Positions 45,810 through 54,328 of a stretch of 64,000 bases of DNA are shown here, in pieces (position 1 is the stretch's first letter; each line of letters opens with the position of its first letter). The notes below the pieces were generated by a model. That model had not been told where the DNA came from. It saw only the letters and a list, made by a program, of their open reading frames with translations, and made no database searches. The DNA lies in the NCBI GenBank assembly GCA_934102335.1, contig CAKOSP010000003.1, positions 80,219-144,218 on the forward strand, written 5' to 3'. The DNA is from an uncultured Bacilli bacterium. Its GTDB lineage: Bacteria; Bacillota_I; Bacilli_A; RF39; UBA660. Both the position numbers and the translations under genes were made by a program.

Positions 45810-46173
45810 AATTTGCTCTTTTATGATCAATATTTAAGTCAAGTCTCCATAATTCTTTAGCTTGCTCACTTAAATTTTCAAAAGCTGAAACATAAATATC
45901 ATTCAACATTATTACCAATAAATCACATTTATCAGATAAATTACTCCAAGTAGCCTCTTTATATGTTTGATAACAAGTTTTTACCATTTGAGCTAAAACT
46001 TTTAAGTCGAATGAATGAGAAGAATTCATACGTTCGCATGATTCTATATCAGTTAACCCAGTAAGGTTAATTATGCCATGTAAATTATAAAACCAATACA
46101 ATAAATTTTTATTAGAATACATAAATGTCTTAAAATCTAATTCATTTTCACTAAATTTTTCACCAATGTCCAT
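45808..46173 (-). CDS. Hypothetical protein, 121 aa
   Basis: I do not recognise this soluble, helical protein. It is rich in aromatic residues (KNLLYWFYNLHGIINLTG) and has several conserved-looking Trp, Cys and His residues (SCERMNSSHSFD, KEATWSNLSDKCDLL). It has no membrane segment. It is monocistronic, with AAGGAGAAC as ribosome site and its own terminator. It marks the left limit of the core genes before the accessory island. Confidence 0.5.
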   Translation of the reverse strand: MDIGEKFSENELDFKTFMYSNKNLLYWFYNLHGIINLTGLTDIESCERMNSSHSFDLKVLAQMVKTCYQTYKEATWSNLSDKCDLLVIMLNDIYVSAFENLSEQAKELWRLDLNIDHKRAN

Positions 46174-46240
46174 AATTTGTTCTCCTTATTTTAATTTTTT
46201 CAAGTAGTAATTATTATAGCAAAATCAACAAAAAAGTCAA

Positions 46241-46267
46241 TTAAAAAACTGACGTAAACATCAGTTT
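46241..46267 (-). terminator. Terminator of the accessory gene fragments
   Basis: AAACTGA/TCAGTTT arms and six T on the minus strand, about 50 nt after the stop at 46314. Confidence 0.7.
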
Positions 46268-46313
46268 CCAATACAATAATAACATAATTATTATGCATTA
46301 AGCATTATTATAA

Positions 46314-46571
46314 TTATCTACTACGACCTTTATTTACAACATCATCTAAATAATTAATTTGAACATCATCACCCATTATTGATCTTGCTATATCTTCTGC
46401 AGTTATTTCAGAATTTCTATCATCAATTAATTTAGTATCATAAGCTGAAGTTAAAATATATGAACCATCTTTAGCCTTTATTTGAATCTGTTCTCCTTCA
46501 TAATCATTCCATTTATCAACTTCTACAATAGTTGCGGTATTTTCCCCAAAAATTATAGCTTTATTAAATAT
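46314..46571 (-). pseudogene. Accessory gene without a normal start codon
   Basis: An open frame of 85 codons ends in TAA at 46314 and reads IFNKAIIFGENTATIVEVDK, then DYEGEQIQIKAKDGSYIL and SAYDTKLIDDRNSEITAED. The text is clearly protein-like with normal composition, but the frame is closed by a stop just before ATA at 46569-46571. No ATG, GTG or TTG lies near the front; the only purine-rich site, GGGGAT, is 11 nt before the ATA. Either the ATG decayed to ATA or ATA is used. Family unknown. Confidence 0.5.
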
Positions 46572-46592
46572 TTATTTGGTATCCCCAAAAGA

Positions 46593-46730
46593 TTAGTTAC
46601 CGCATCCACTTAAAAGTATTACAGATGAAACTGCCACTCCAGCCAGCATGACTTTACCAGCATTTTTAGCTTTTGATATTTTTGATTTAACTTGAATTAA
46701 TCCTACATGTTCTTGATTAAACTTAAGCAT
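46593..46730 (-). CDS. Small lipoprotein-like peptide, 45 aa
   Basis: ATG at 46728-46730 follows a strong GGAGGTG site with eight-base spacing. The 45-aa product has a 26-residue basic lead, the hydrophobic stretch VMLAGVAVSSVILLSGCGN and a lipobox ending in Cys43, leaving only three residues after lipid attachment. It may be a very small lipoprotein or the surviving front of a longer one. It overlaps the stop of the fragment upstream. Family not recognised. Confidence 0.55.
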   Translation of the reverse strand: MLKFNQEHVGLIQVKSKISKAKNAGKVMLAGVAVSSVILLSGCGN

Positions 46731-46896
46731 TTATTTCACCTCCAGAATTTAATTTATCAAATATTTTGTTCAATTGTTCTTTTTCTAAATCAGTAAAATT
46801 AGTATTTAAATTAGGAAAACATTTATCTCCATCATATGATGATGCATAATAATTCTGACCATCTAAGCTTTTATAAATAATACAATTTTCTATAAA
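46723..46896 (-). pseudogene. 5'-truncated gene fragment, 57 codons
   Basis: The frame is open from a stop at 46897 and reads ENCIIYKSLDGQNYYASSYD, then CFPNLNTNFTDLEKEQLNKI and stops in ATGCTTAA, coupled to the lipoprotein-like gene. No start codon or ribosome site exists at its front, so it looks like the tail of a lost gene. Codon use matches its neighbours. Confidence 0.45.
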
Positions 46897-46974
46897 TTAC
46901 AAAATTGATATATTTTTTTATAGAGTTTATTATTTATATGTTAAAATAGTTATAGAAGAATAGGAAAATCTAAA

Positions 46975-47616
46975 ATGAATAATACTGAAAAAATATTAAA
47001 AGAAATAAATACATCAGATAAACATGAAAAAGTAAAAAAATTAACAGAAGAATATTTTGCAATGGAAAATGCTAAAAATACCAAAATGCAAGAAATGCTA
47101 TCTAATACTGATTATATAAAATGGCTTGATAAGTTTACTATAAAACATTCGAGTTTCTCTGACGGTGATTGGCTATCTTCTTCTGAAAAAATATCAAAAG
47201 AAGATTTAGAAAAAGTAAATGACTTACCTCTAATGTATGAAGGAATAGAAAAATATGCAAGTGAAAATTATATATATCCCACTTATTACGATTTTGGTAA
47301 TTTTTATAAAATTAAATTAAAAAACACTGGCTTTGAAATAGGAATATTAATCGGACAAGGAACACTGTTTTTCTGTAATAGAGTGCAAATTGAAAATCAA
47401 AAAGATTTCATAGATTTTAATGATATTTTTAATAACAAAATAAATAATGATGTAACTGCTATTAAAAACAAATTAGATGAACTATCTAATTTAGCTATTT
47501 CTTTATATAAAAATGGTATTTCACTTGAAACAATAATGATTACATTAAATAATGCATTAAATGAAATAGATTCTAAAAATAATCTAAGTTTAACAAAAGT
47601 ACTAAAGACTAAATAA
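46975..47616 (+). CDS. Hypothetical accessory protein, 213 aa
   Basis: I do not recognise this soluble protein. Its N-terminal third is helical and charged (KHEKVKKLTEEYFAMENAKN), the centre has strands (NFYKIKLKNTGFEIGILIGQG) and the C-terminus is a helical bundle. It reads against the neighbouring genes, between the fragments and the truncated permease, and lacks a strong ribosome site (TAGGAAAATCTAAA). A cargo or replacement role is possible. No motif points to a toxin, enzyme or regulator. Confidence 0.5.
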   Translation: MNNTEKILKEINTSDKHEKVKKLTEEYFAMENAKNTKMQEMLSNTDYIKWLDKFTIKHSSFSDGDWLSSSEKISKEDLEKVNDLPLMYEGIEKYASENYIYPTYYDFGNFYKIKLKNTGFEIGILIGQGTLFFCNRVQIENQKDFIDFNDIFNNKINNDVTAIKNKLDELSNLAISLYKNGISLETIMITLNNALNEIDSKNNLSLTKVLKTK

Positions 47617-47631
47617 ACACTATGACATATT

Positions 47632-47976
47632 TTATTTAACTTTACATTTAATGTTTGCAACAGGCACTGCAAACATAGAAACTCCAACACCATACCATCC
47701 AACTTGAGTTACTCCAACAAGAATTGATGGTAAATATGAGCCTTTAATTCCAAAACTCTTTATTGATAAACTTTTCATATCATCATTTGTTTTAGAAGAA
47801 ATAAAGCCAAGTGTTCCACCGAAAATTCCTAATATTATTCCACCAATAAATATACATAAAATAAAATCTATTAAATTTAACCCATTTGATAAAGTCTGAC
47901 CAATAAGCATACTTCCAGAAAAGAAAGTAAAGCCAAACATTATCATTAAAATATCAAAATTAGATTTTTTCTTCAT
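47632..47976 (-). pseudogene. codB: Truncated cytosine permease (NCS1 family)
   Basis: CodB-type permeases import cytosine with a cation. This frame holds only the first 107 or so of some 400 residues: FGFTFFSGSMLIGQTLSNGL, GGTLGFISSKT, then SYLPSILVGVTQVGWYGVGV and MFAVPV, which match the CodB front very well. After MFAVPVA the text turns to unrelated IKCKVK and a stop, so the gene was cut near 47650, probably when the 46975 gene arrived. It overlaps the deoxyribosyltransferase gene by 17 nt. A three-helix stub is unlikely to transport. Confidence 0.8.
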
Positions 47977-48904
47977 TTTTTAACTCAATTATTTTATTAA
48001 GTAATTGTTCTAAGTCTTTTACTAATATATTGCATGATTGCTCAATCATTAAATTTACTCCCATTTCTTGCATACCATCTACATAATATATAACATTATT
48101 AGATTCATATCCAATGATATATTTATCTTTTTTATATGCATAGCCATGCAATACACATGAATCAAAATCTGGTTCATTTTCATCAAAACAATTTATATAT
48201 ATTTTAGAATTATCTAAAATGTATAATTCTTTATCACAATCATATTCTTCATTATATCTACTACTTACCCAATAGGAAATGTTATTTTTATCTAAATAAG
48301 TTATTAATTTTTCTATTAAAATTTTATTCCATTCATATTTTAATCCACAAAAGTCAATAAAGACATCATAATGTTCATTATTTGAAAATTCATTAGTATA
48401 TTTATAGCTGTTATTATCAATTTTATCAGTTACAAATTTAGTAAATGATTCAATATTATATTTTAAATTTTCCTCATAACTTAATATTTGATTATTTTTA
48501 TATTCATATTTAAATGCATTACAAATTTTATTAACCATATTTGATATTAATATTTTACTATTAAGTATTTTTGTTTTATAAAAATCAGTACTAAAAACAT
48601 ATAGTGTGCAACCTCTTGCTAAACAATACCCTAGTTCAAAACCAATACCTGCATCATATGATAAACCATCTATTCTACATATAAATATTTCTGTATTATT
48701 TAGTGAATTAATGTCTGCTTCAAATATATTTTTTGCAACATTTCCTTCTGTGCTTACTTTCATATTGCTATCCCTAAATGGTAGATATATTAGTGAAGAA
48801 GAATATTTTTTTGAGCGAAGAACTGCTTCATACATATTAGTTGAAGCATATCTATCGTAAAAACTAAATAATTTTGTAGCCAAATATATGTTATTTTTCT
48901 TCAT
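47960..48904 (-). CDS. Protein with two nucleoside 2-deoxyribosyltransferase-like domains
   Basis: The N-terminal half has the family layout: IYLATKLFSFYDRY at the start, LPFRDSN, then CRIDGLSYDAGIGFELGYCLARG (residues about 76-98; in part), where Asp and Glu positions match the active site. The C-terminal half (from about 180) repeats the layout in weaker form: DVFIDFCGLKYEWNKIL, and EPDFDSCVLHGYAYKK where the acidic residues are changed. One active and one degenerate domain seem likely. It overlaps mazG and the codB stub, in an operon for nucleotide handling. Confidence 0.75.
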   Translation of the reverse strand: MKKNNIYLATKLFSFYDRYASTNMYEAVLRSKKYSSSLIYLPFRDSNMKVSTEGNVAKNIFEADINSLNNTEIFICRIDGLSYDAGIGFELGYCLARGCTLYVFSTDFYKTKILNSKILISNMVNKICNAFKYEYKNNQILSYEENLKYNIESFTKFVTDKIDNNSYKYTNEFSNNEHYDVFIDFCGLKYEWNKILIEKLITYLDKNNISYWVSSRYNEEYDCDKELYILDNSKIYINCFDENEPDFDSCVLHGYAYKKDKYIIGYESNNVIYYVDGMQEMGVNLMIEQSCNILVKDLEQLLNKIIELKNEEKI

Positions 48905-49205
48905 ATTCTTTAACTCTCATATTTACGCCATCAATCACTTTATATTCTCGTTTAGAATTTTTATATATTTTATGTAAAATTTCTTTTTCTAAATCTATTT
49001 TTAAAATTTCTGATAAACCTAATAAATATATAGCAACATCAGCTAATTCTTCTCCCAAATCATCTTTTTTCTTTCTCCAAGCTTCATATGCTTCACTCAA
49101 TTCACCATATGTTAAGCAAAATTCTTTATTAATATCTGTTACATTAAATCCTTTATCAACTTTGTTTTTATAAATATCACTTTGTGCTTTCTTTAAATCT
49201 ATCAT
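48891..49205 (-). CDS. MazG-like nucleotide pyrophosphohydrolase
   Basis: MazG-like all-alpha enzymes hydrolyse NTPs or dNTPs to monophosphates and clear non-standard nucleotides. The 104-aa protein has FCLTYGELSEAYEAWRKKKDDLGEELADVAIYLLG (given in part), with the E-x2-E and E-E-x2-D metal sites. It overlaps the deoxyribosyltransferase start by 14 nt and follows the dTMP kinase by 12 nt. Housecleaning of dNTPs fits the neighbours. Confidence 0.85.
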   Translation of the reverse strand: MIDLKKAQSDIYKNKVDKGFNVTDINKEFCLTYGELSEAYEAWRKKKDDLGEELADVAIYLLGLSEILKIDLEKEILHKIYKNSKREYKVIDGVNMRVKEYEEK

Positions 49206-49217
49206 TTTATACTCCTC

Positions 49218-49808
49218 CTATAACCTTTTATTGCTTTTCTCTCTTCTATATGTTTCGATATAATTCAATACATCATTATATATACTTTCTAAATCACGCA
49301 TACCATCTATATATATTAAATTTTCTTCTGCTATAAATGACAGATAAGCATTTCTAACTTTAGAAAGGTGTTCAGCTGATGCTATTATATTAAATTTTGT
49401 ATCAGTATTTCTTTTAACTGACTCTTCTGGTGTTATGTCAATATAAAACCCTATATCTGGTTTTTTAAACACTGAGTTAAGTGCCATAACCCATTCTTTA
49501 TTTATTCCTTCTGCCATTCTATAAGCAACAGCAGAATGATAATATCTATCAAATAAAATCATTTTATTTTGATAATCTTCATCAGTATACATTCTAGTTC
49601 TTATCTGTCTATCTGCTGCAAATAAATAAGATTTTAGTATTGAATCCAGTTGACTTTCTTGAGACATTTTCTTTATTAATTTTCCAACATCAGTTTCGAA
49701 TTCTCTAGTAAATTCTGCTGGAACTCCCTGTTGATCGTAATAATTTTTAAGTTTTTCAACTATTGTTGTTTTACCGCAATTATCTAATCCTTCAAATACT
49801 ACTAACAT
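49218..49808 (-). CDS. Thymidylate kinase (dTMP kinase)
   Basis: The enzyme phosphorylates dTMP to dTDP. From the ATG at 49808 (AAGGAGATAG site) the protein has the P-loop VVFEGLDNCGKTTIVEK, FTREFETDVG in place of the DR-type RE motif, LFDRYYHSAVAY for the DRY segment, and a lid. The reported frame is 13 residues longer but its start overlaps the ribosome site. It is the better of two such kinases here. Its start overlaps the glycosylase end by 7 nt. A core tmk is expected elsewhere, so this may be an accessory copy. Confidence 0.82.
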   Translation of the reverse strand: MLVVFEGLDNCGKTTIVEKLKNYYDQQGVPAEFTREFETDVGKLIKKMSQESQLDSILKSYLFAADRQIRTRMYTDEDYQNKMILFDRYYHSAVAYRMAEGINKEWVMALNSVFKKPDIGFYIDITPEESVKRNTDTKFNIIASAEHLSKVRNAYLSFIAEENLIYIDGMRDLESIYNDVLNYIETYRREKSNKRL

Positions 49809-50473
49809 TTTACTATCTCCTTCTTTAAAATTTTCTCTTTTACCCATAATATATCTTCTATAGATTTATCAATATTAAATCTTCCATTACCAACAGGATA
49901 AAAAATTGAATAACATTTATACTCTTTACCATTAATAATTTTTATAAATTCTTTTTTTCTACATTGTGAAACTGATATTTTTTCTTTAAGAAAAACTGTA
50001 CTAACCTGGTTTCCAAATAAAATAATAACTTTAGGATTTACTATTTCTATCTCTTTTTCTAATAAGCTTAGATATTTTTCATATACTGAATTTTGAATAG
50101 GTCTAGCATCAATTTGCGTGCATTTACCTAAATTAGTAATAAATATTTTATTTTTTTTAACTACGTTATATACTTTTTCTGCAAATTCTTTGTCCCACTC
50201 ATTCGCTTTTTTACTTTTAATTTCATTATATATATCAATATCAAATAAGTTGGTTGCAACAAATAAATCCCAAATGTTTTTAGTTCCAATCCATGGTGCC
50301 CTAATACCATCCCAAAGTGGATCAGAAGCAACATTTTTTGATGTAGGATTCATAAAAACAAAACATATATCTGGATTTGTATCGCATCCACCAAAGTTAA
50401 TTGATTTTAATGTCTTATCTCCATAAATTTGCTGCATTTTCTCATATTCATTTTTTAAAATTTCTAAGTCCAT
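49802..50473 (-). CDS. Uracil-DNA glycosylase superfamily protein
   Basis: The 223-aa protein matches the UDG fold: DICFVFMNPTSKNVASDPLWDGIRAPWIGTKN (given in part) for the water-activating and Phe region, ITNLGKCTQ, VNPKVIILFGNQVS, and a late YPVGNGRF segment in place of the H-P-S loop. It reads like a family-4/5-type or divergent enzyme, so removing uracil is likely but not certain. There are few cysteines, so an iron-sulfur cluster as in family 4 is doubtful. It leads the nucleotide operon, with AGGAGGT as its ribosome site and a TTATAAT-type -10. Confidence 0.75.
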   Translation of the reverse strand: MDLEILKNEYEKMQQIYGDKTLKSINFGGCDTNPDICFVFMNPTSKNVASDPLWDGIRAPWIGTKNIWDLFVATNLFDIDIYNEIKSKKANEWDKEFAEKVYNVVKKNKIFITNLGKCTQIDARPIQNSVYEKYLSLLEKEIEIVNPKVIILFGNQVSTVFLKEKISVSQCRKKEFIKIINGKEYKCYSIFYPVGNGRFNIDKSIEDILWVKEKILKKEIVKC

Positions 50474-50530
50474 TTATACCTCCTAATGAAAAGTTTTTTC
50501 TCATGTATAATTATAACATATTTTTTTAGA

Positions 50531-51931
<1,401 letters not shown>

Positions 51932-51948
51932 TCAACTCCTTTTCCTAC

Positions 51949-51995
51949 AAAAAAGGGAGTCAAAAATACTAGTTCAAACTAATACCTTTGACTCC
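51949..51995 (-). terminator. Attenuator-like hairpin before the recombinase
   Basis: GGAGTCAAA (51956-51964) and TTTGACTCC (51987-51995) pair perfectly; the minus strand continues CTTTTTTG. It lies 24-70 nt before the recombinase start and contains the end of the leader ORF. Confidence 0.75.
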
Positions 51996-52040
51996 ATTTA
52001 ATTCCATATTATATTTTTTATTAATTGTGCTTTTGACCAT
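51969..52040 (-). CDS. Leader peptide of the recombinase, 23 aa
   Basis: ATG at 52038-52040 follows AAAAAGGAGGTACACT, a strong ribosome site. It encodes MVKSTINKKYNMELNGVKGI then SLN and TAG at 51969. Its last codons lie in the 5' arm and loop of the terminator hairpin at 51949-51995, so ribosome position could decide whether the hairpin forms. Confidence 0.65.
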   Translation of the reverse strand: MVKSTINKKYNMELNGVKGISLN

Positions 52041-52149
52041 AGTGTACCTCCTTTTTAATAAAAGACGGATACTGCTTGTCATTTATTGGTTTTATATAAT
52101 ATACTCAAAATTTCATTTTGTCAATTCACTGATTAGGGAATAGTAGTAT

Positions 52150-52422
52150 TTAGATAGTTTTTAAATAATTTTCTAATTCAGATAATTTAATCTTATTATT
52201 TAAGTTTTCAATAAATATCTCATTAGAATAATTAAAAGCTAGAAAGGTTATATCATTAATTATAATTCTATGTGGTTCTAAATAGGTAAGATTAGTTTTA
52301 TCTATTGTTCTTAAATTACCATTAATAATAGTTGGTTTAACCCTACAAAACTCACAAATAAATTCTAATCTCTTTCTTAATGATTTTTCCATTCTAACTT
52401 CTTGCTTGATAACATTCACCAT
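52150..52422 (-). CDS. Hypothetical protein, 90 aa, near the recombinase
   Basis: I do not recognise this small soluble protein. From the ATG at 52422 (AAAGGA site) it has a basic front (MVNVIKQEVRMEKSLRKRLE), two cysteines (FICEFCR) and strands ending in KIKLSELENYL. It is the first gene on the minus strand after tRNA-Leu and precedes the recombinase. It might be a recombination directionality factor of the element, but no sequence feature supports that directly. Confidence 0.45.
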   Translation of the reverse strand: MVNVIKQEVRMEKSLRKRLEFICEFCRVKPTIINGNLRTIDKTNLTYLEPHRIIINDITFLAFNYSNEIFIENLNNKIKLSELENYLKTI

Positions 52423-52462
52423 TTTAATCAATCCTTTCTTTGAAAGACTTTTTTCTAAACAA

Positions 52463-52493
52463 GAAAAAAATCAATCCTAATTTAGAATTGATT
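52463..52493 (-). terminator. Terminator of tRNA-Leu
   Basis: AATCAATTCT/AGGATTGATT imperfect stem followed by seven T on the minus strand. Confidence 0.75.
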
Positions 52494-52541
52494 GTCTATT
52501 TATTCTCGAAACTAATAAATAAGTTCGAGCGGATTTCCCTA

Positions 52542-52628
52542 TGGTGCTTATGGTGGGAATCGAACCCACACGATATTGCTATCACTGGATTTTGAGTCCA
52601 GCGCGTCTACCAATTCCGCCACATAAGC
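52542..52628 (-). tRNA. tRNA-Leu (anticodon CAA)
   Basis: The 87-nt class II tRNA has a fully paired acceptor (GCTTATG/CATAAGC), a long variable arm (GATAGCAATATC), T stem GTGGG/CCCAC and encoded CCA. The anticodon loop CTCAAAA gives CAA, reading UUG. It borders the recombinase side of the accessory island. I see no second copy of its 3' end. Confidence 0.96.
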
Positions 52629-52681
52629 AGGTAAGAATATTATAACATAATTATTTATAATATTTCAACATAGGTTTTAAT

Positions 52682-53038
52682 ATGAATAAATTAAAAGAAT
52701 TAAGTGTTGAAAAAACTATATTTATCATATTCATTATTATTAGTTTAATAAGTATTTATGCTGATACATTACAACAAGAATTTATTAAAACTAAAAATCC
52801 AACTTATCAATCTAAAGCCAAAACAATTTTCATAACAGCTTTAATAATTTCTTTATTATTATATACATACTTTTTATATAGAAATTATAATGAACTTAAA
52901 CATGCACTTAATACCAATAAAAATGTCTTTAATTACTCTATAAGAACATTTGGTTCAATTTTAATCGTTATTGCTACACTATGTTTTATATACTTCCAAC
53001 TATCTGATAAAACATCTTTAGGAGTATCAGAAATCTAA
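52682..53038 (+). CDS. Small integral membrane protein, unknown
   Basis: The 118-aa protein has three hydrophobic segments (about 11-27, 47-65 and 88-107) and a Lys/Asn-rich loop with NELKHALNTNKNVFNYS. I recognise no family. It lies alone on the plus strand, convergent with scpB, whose stop it overlaps by 4 nt. A TATTATA-type -10 and a weak ribosome site (CATAGGTTTTAAT) are upstream. It may be a conserved lineage-specific membrane protein. Confidence 0.5.
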   Translation: MNKLKELSVEKTIFIIFIIISLISIYADTLQQEFIKTKNPTYQSKAKTIFITALIISLLLYTYFLYRNYNELKHALNTNKNVFNYSIRTFGSILIVIATLCFIYFQLSDKTSLGVSEI

Positions 53039-53598
53039 TTTTCTTTTTCCTTATATATTGAAGTAAATAATTCCTGCTCTGAATCTACATCATCCTTTTT
53101 TTTAATCTCAGGAAGATCACTTAATGTTGACAACCCAAAATAATCTAAAAAGTCACTAGTAGTTTTATATAAATTAGGTCTACCTGGTAGATTACTTTTA
53201 CCAGACACTTTTATCAAGTCTTTAGCCACTAACTTCCTTATAATATGAATACTTGCTATTCCCCTTGCTTCATCTATTTCAGCTCTAGTAATAGGTTGAT
53301 TATAAGCTACAATAGCTAAAACCTCTAAGGCTGAATTACTTAAAGTACTACTTCCCTCATCAACCAATAATTTTTGATAGAATTCTTTATGTTCCTTTTT
53401 AGTAGTTAATTTAAAACAATTTCCTAAAAAAGAAATTCTTATTCCCCTATTATCATTTTCATAACTTTGTTGTAATTCTTTTAAATAACCTTTAGCTTCT
53501 TCTGTAGTGACTTCTAAAATGCTAGCAATTTTATCTAAGGTTATTCCTTCATCACCAACAACAAATAAAATTCCTTCTAAAACACCAACTTTATTCAT
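53035..53598 (-). CDS. scpB: Segregation and condensation protein B
   Basis: ScpB is the winged-helix kleisin partner in the SMC-ScpA-ScpB complex that organises the chromosome. The 187-aa protein has GVLEGILFVVGDEGIT, then LSNSALEVLAIVAYNQPITRAEIDEARG (in part) and LPGRPNLYKTTSDFLDYFGL, the family hallmarks. It follows scpA by one base. Length is typical. No change at key positions is visible. Confidence 0.95.
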   Translation of the reverse strand: MNKVGVLEGILFVVGDEGITLDKIASILEVTTEEAKGYLKELQQSYENDNRGIRISFLGNCFKLTTKKEHKEFYQKLLVDEGSSTLSNSALEVLAIVAYNQPITRAEIDEARGIASIHIIRKLVAKDLIKVSGKSNLPGRPNLYKTTSDFLDYFGLSTLSDLPEIKKKDDVDSEQELFTSIYKEKEN

Positions 53599-53599
53599 T

Positions 53600-54319
53600 T
53601 TAACTCTTTCTTTCTATAAAAATACTTGAAAAGTTTTTTTCTTGAGTTAATAATATTTCATTATTTTTACTCATATTAAGAATAGATAAAAAAGTAACGA
53701 TTACATTATTTTTATCAAAACTTTCAAATAAATCTTTAAATTCTATTTTCTTTTTTGTATTTAAAATACTTCTTATATATTCTGTTTTTTTCTCAACACT
53801 TATTTCTTTTTTTGTAATTCTAGTATTCATTGGTTTATGATACTGTTCTCTTTTTTGTAATTCTAAAAAAGCATTTACCAAATCATTAATTGTTATTGAT
53901 CCATCATTACTTAAGTGTTCTTTTTCTCTATATTCATTAATATTTTCAGGTACTTTAGTATAGTATCCTTTTCTATTTTCTTCTAGTTTTTTAAAAGTAT
54001 CACTTAATTCTTTGTATTTTTCATATTCTATTAACTTGTTTTTTAAATCTTCTTCAGAATTAATTGAGTACTCATCATCATTATCTTCTTCAATTTCTTC
54101 ATTAATCAAAATTTTACTTTTTAAATGAATTAACTCTGCAGCCATAACTAAATATTCACTTGCATCATCTAAATCATTTTTATCTAAAGAATTAATAAAT
54201 TCCAAGTATTCTTCTATAACTTTTGTTGTATCAATTTCATATATATCCATTTTTGAAGATTTGACCAAATGTAATAATAAATCAAGTGGGCCTTCAAAAT
54301 CATTTATACAAAGTTTCAT
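53600..54319 (-). CDS. scpA: Segregation and condensation protein A
   Basis: ScpA is the kleisin that bridges SMC heads. The 239-aa protein has the front FEGPLDLLLHLVKSSKMDIYEIDTTKVIEEYLEFI (given in part), YLVMAAELIHLKSKILI, and a C-terminal winged-helix end with VTFLSILNMSKNNEILLTQEKNF. It is directly before scpB. Smc itself is not in the window. The gene begins with AGGGTGGTTTT as ribosome site. Confidence 0.95.
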   Translation of the reverse strand: MKLCINDFEGPLDLLLHLVKSSKMDIYEIDTTKVIEEYLEFINSLDKNDLDDASEYLVMAAELIHLKSKILINEEIEEDNDDEYSINSEEDLKNKLIEYEKYKELSDTFKKLEENRKGYYTKVPENINEYREKEHLSNDGSITINDLVNAFLELQKREQYHKPMNTRITKKEISVEKKTEYIRSILNTKKKIEFKDLFESFDKNNVIVTFLSILNMSKNNEILLTQEKNFSSIFIERKS

Positions 54320-54328
54320 AAAACCACC

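Noticed and set aside
46314..46571. Second certain AUA-start gene
   Set aside because: Unlike infC, the spacing of the ribosome-site-like sequence is long and the surrounding frames are broken, so decay of an ATG is at least as likely.
46975..47616. Toxin-antitoxin or abortive infection gene
   Set aside because: No partner gene and no nuclease, kinase or acetyltransferase motif could be seen.
49218..50473. Complete phage DNA-modification cluster
   Set aside because: No thymidylate synthase-like, hydroxymethylase or glycosyltransferase gene is present, so only a general nucleotide role is supported.
52542..52628. tRNA-Leu as attachment site of the serine recombinase element
   Set aside because: No second copy of the tRNA 3' end was found nearby, and large serine recombinases usually use short cores outside tRNA genes.
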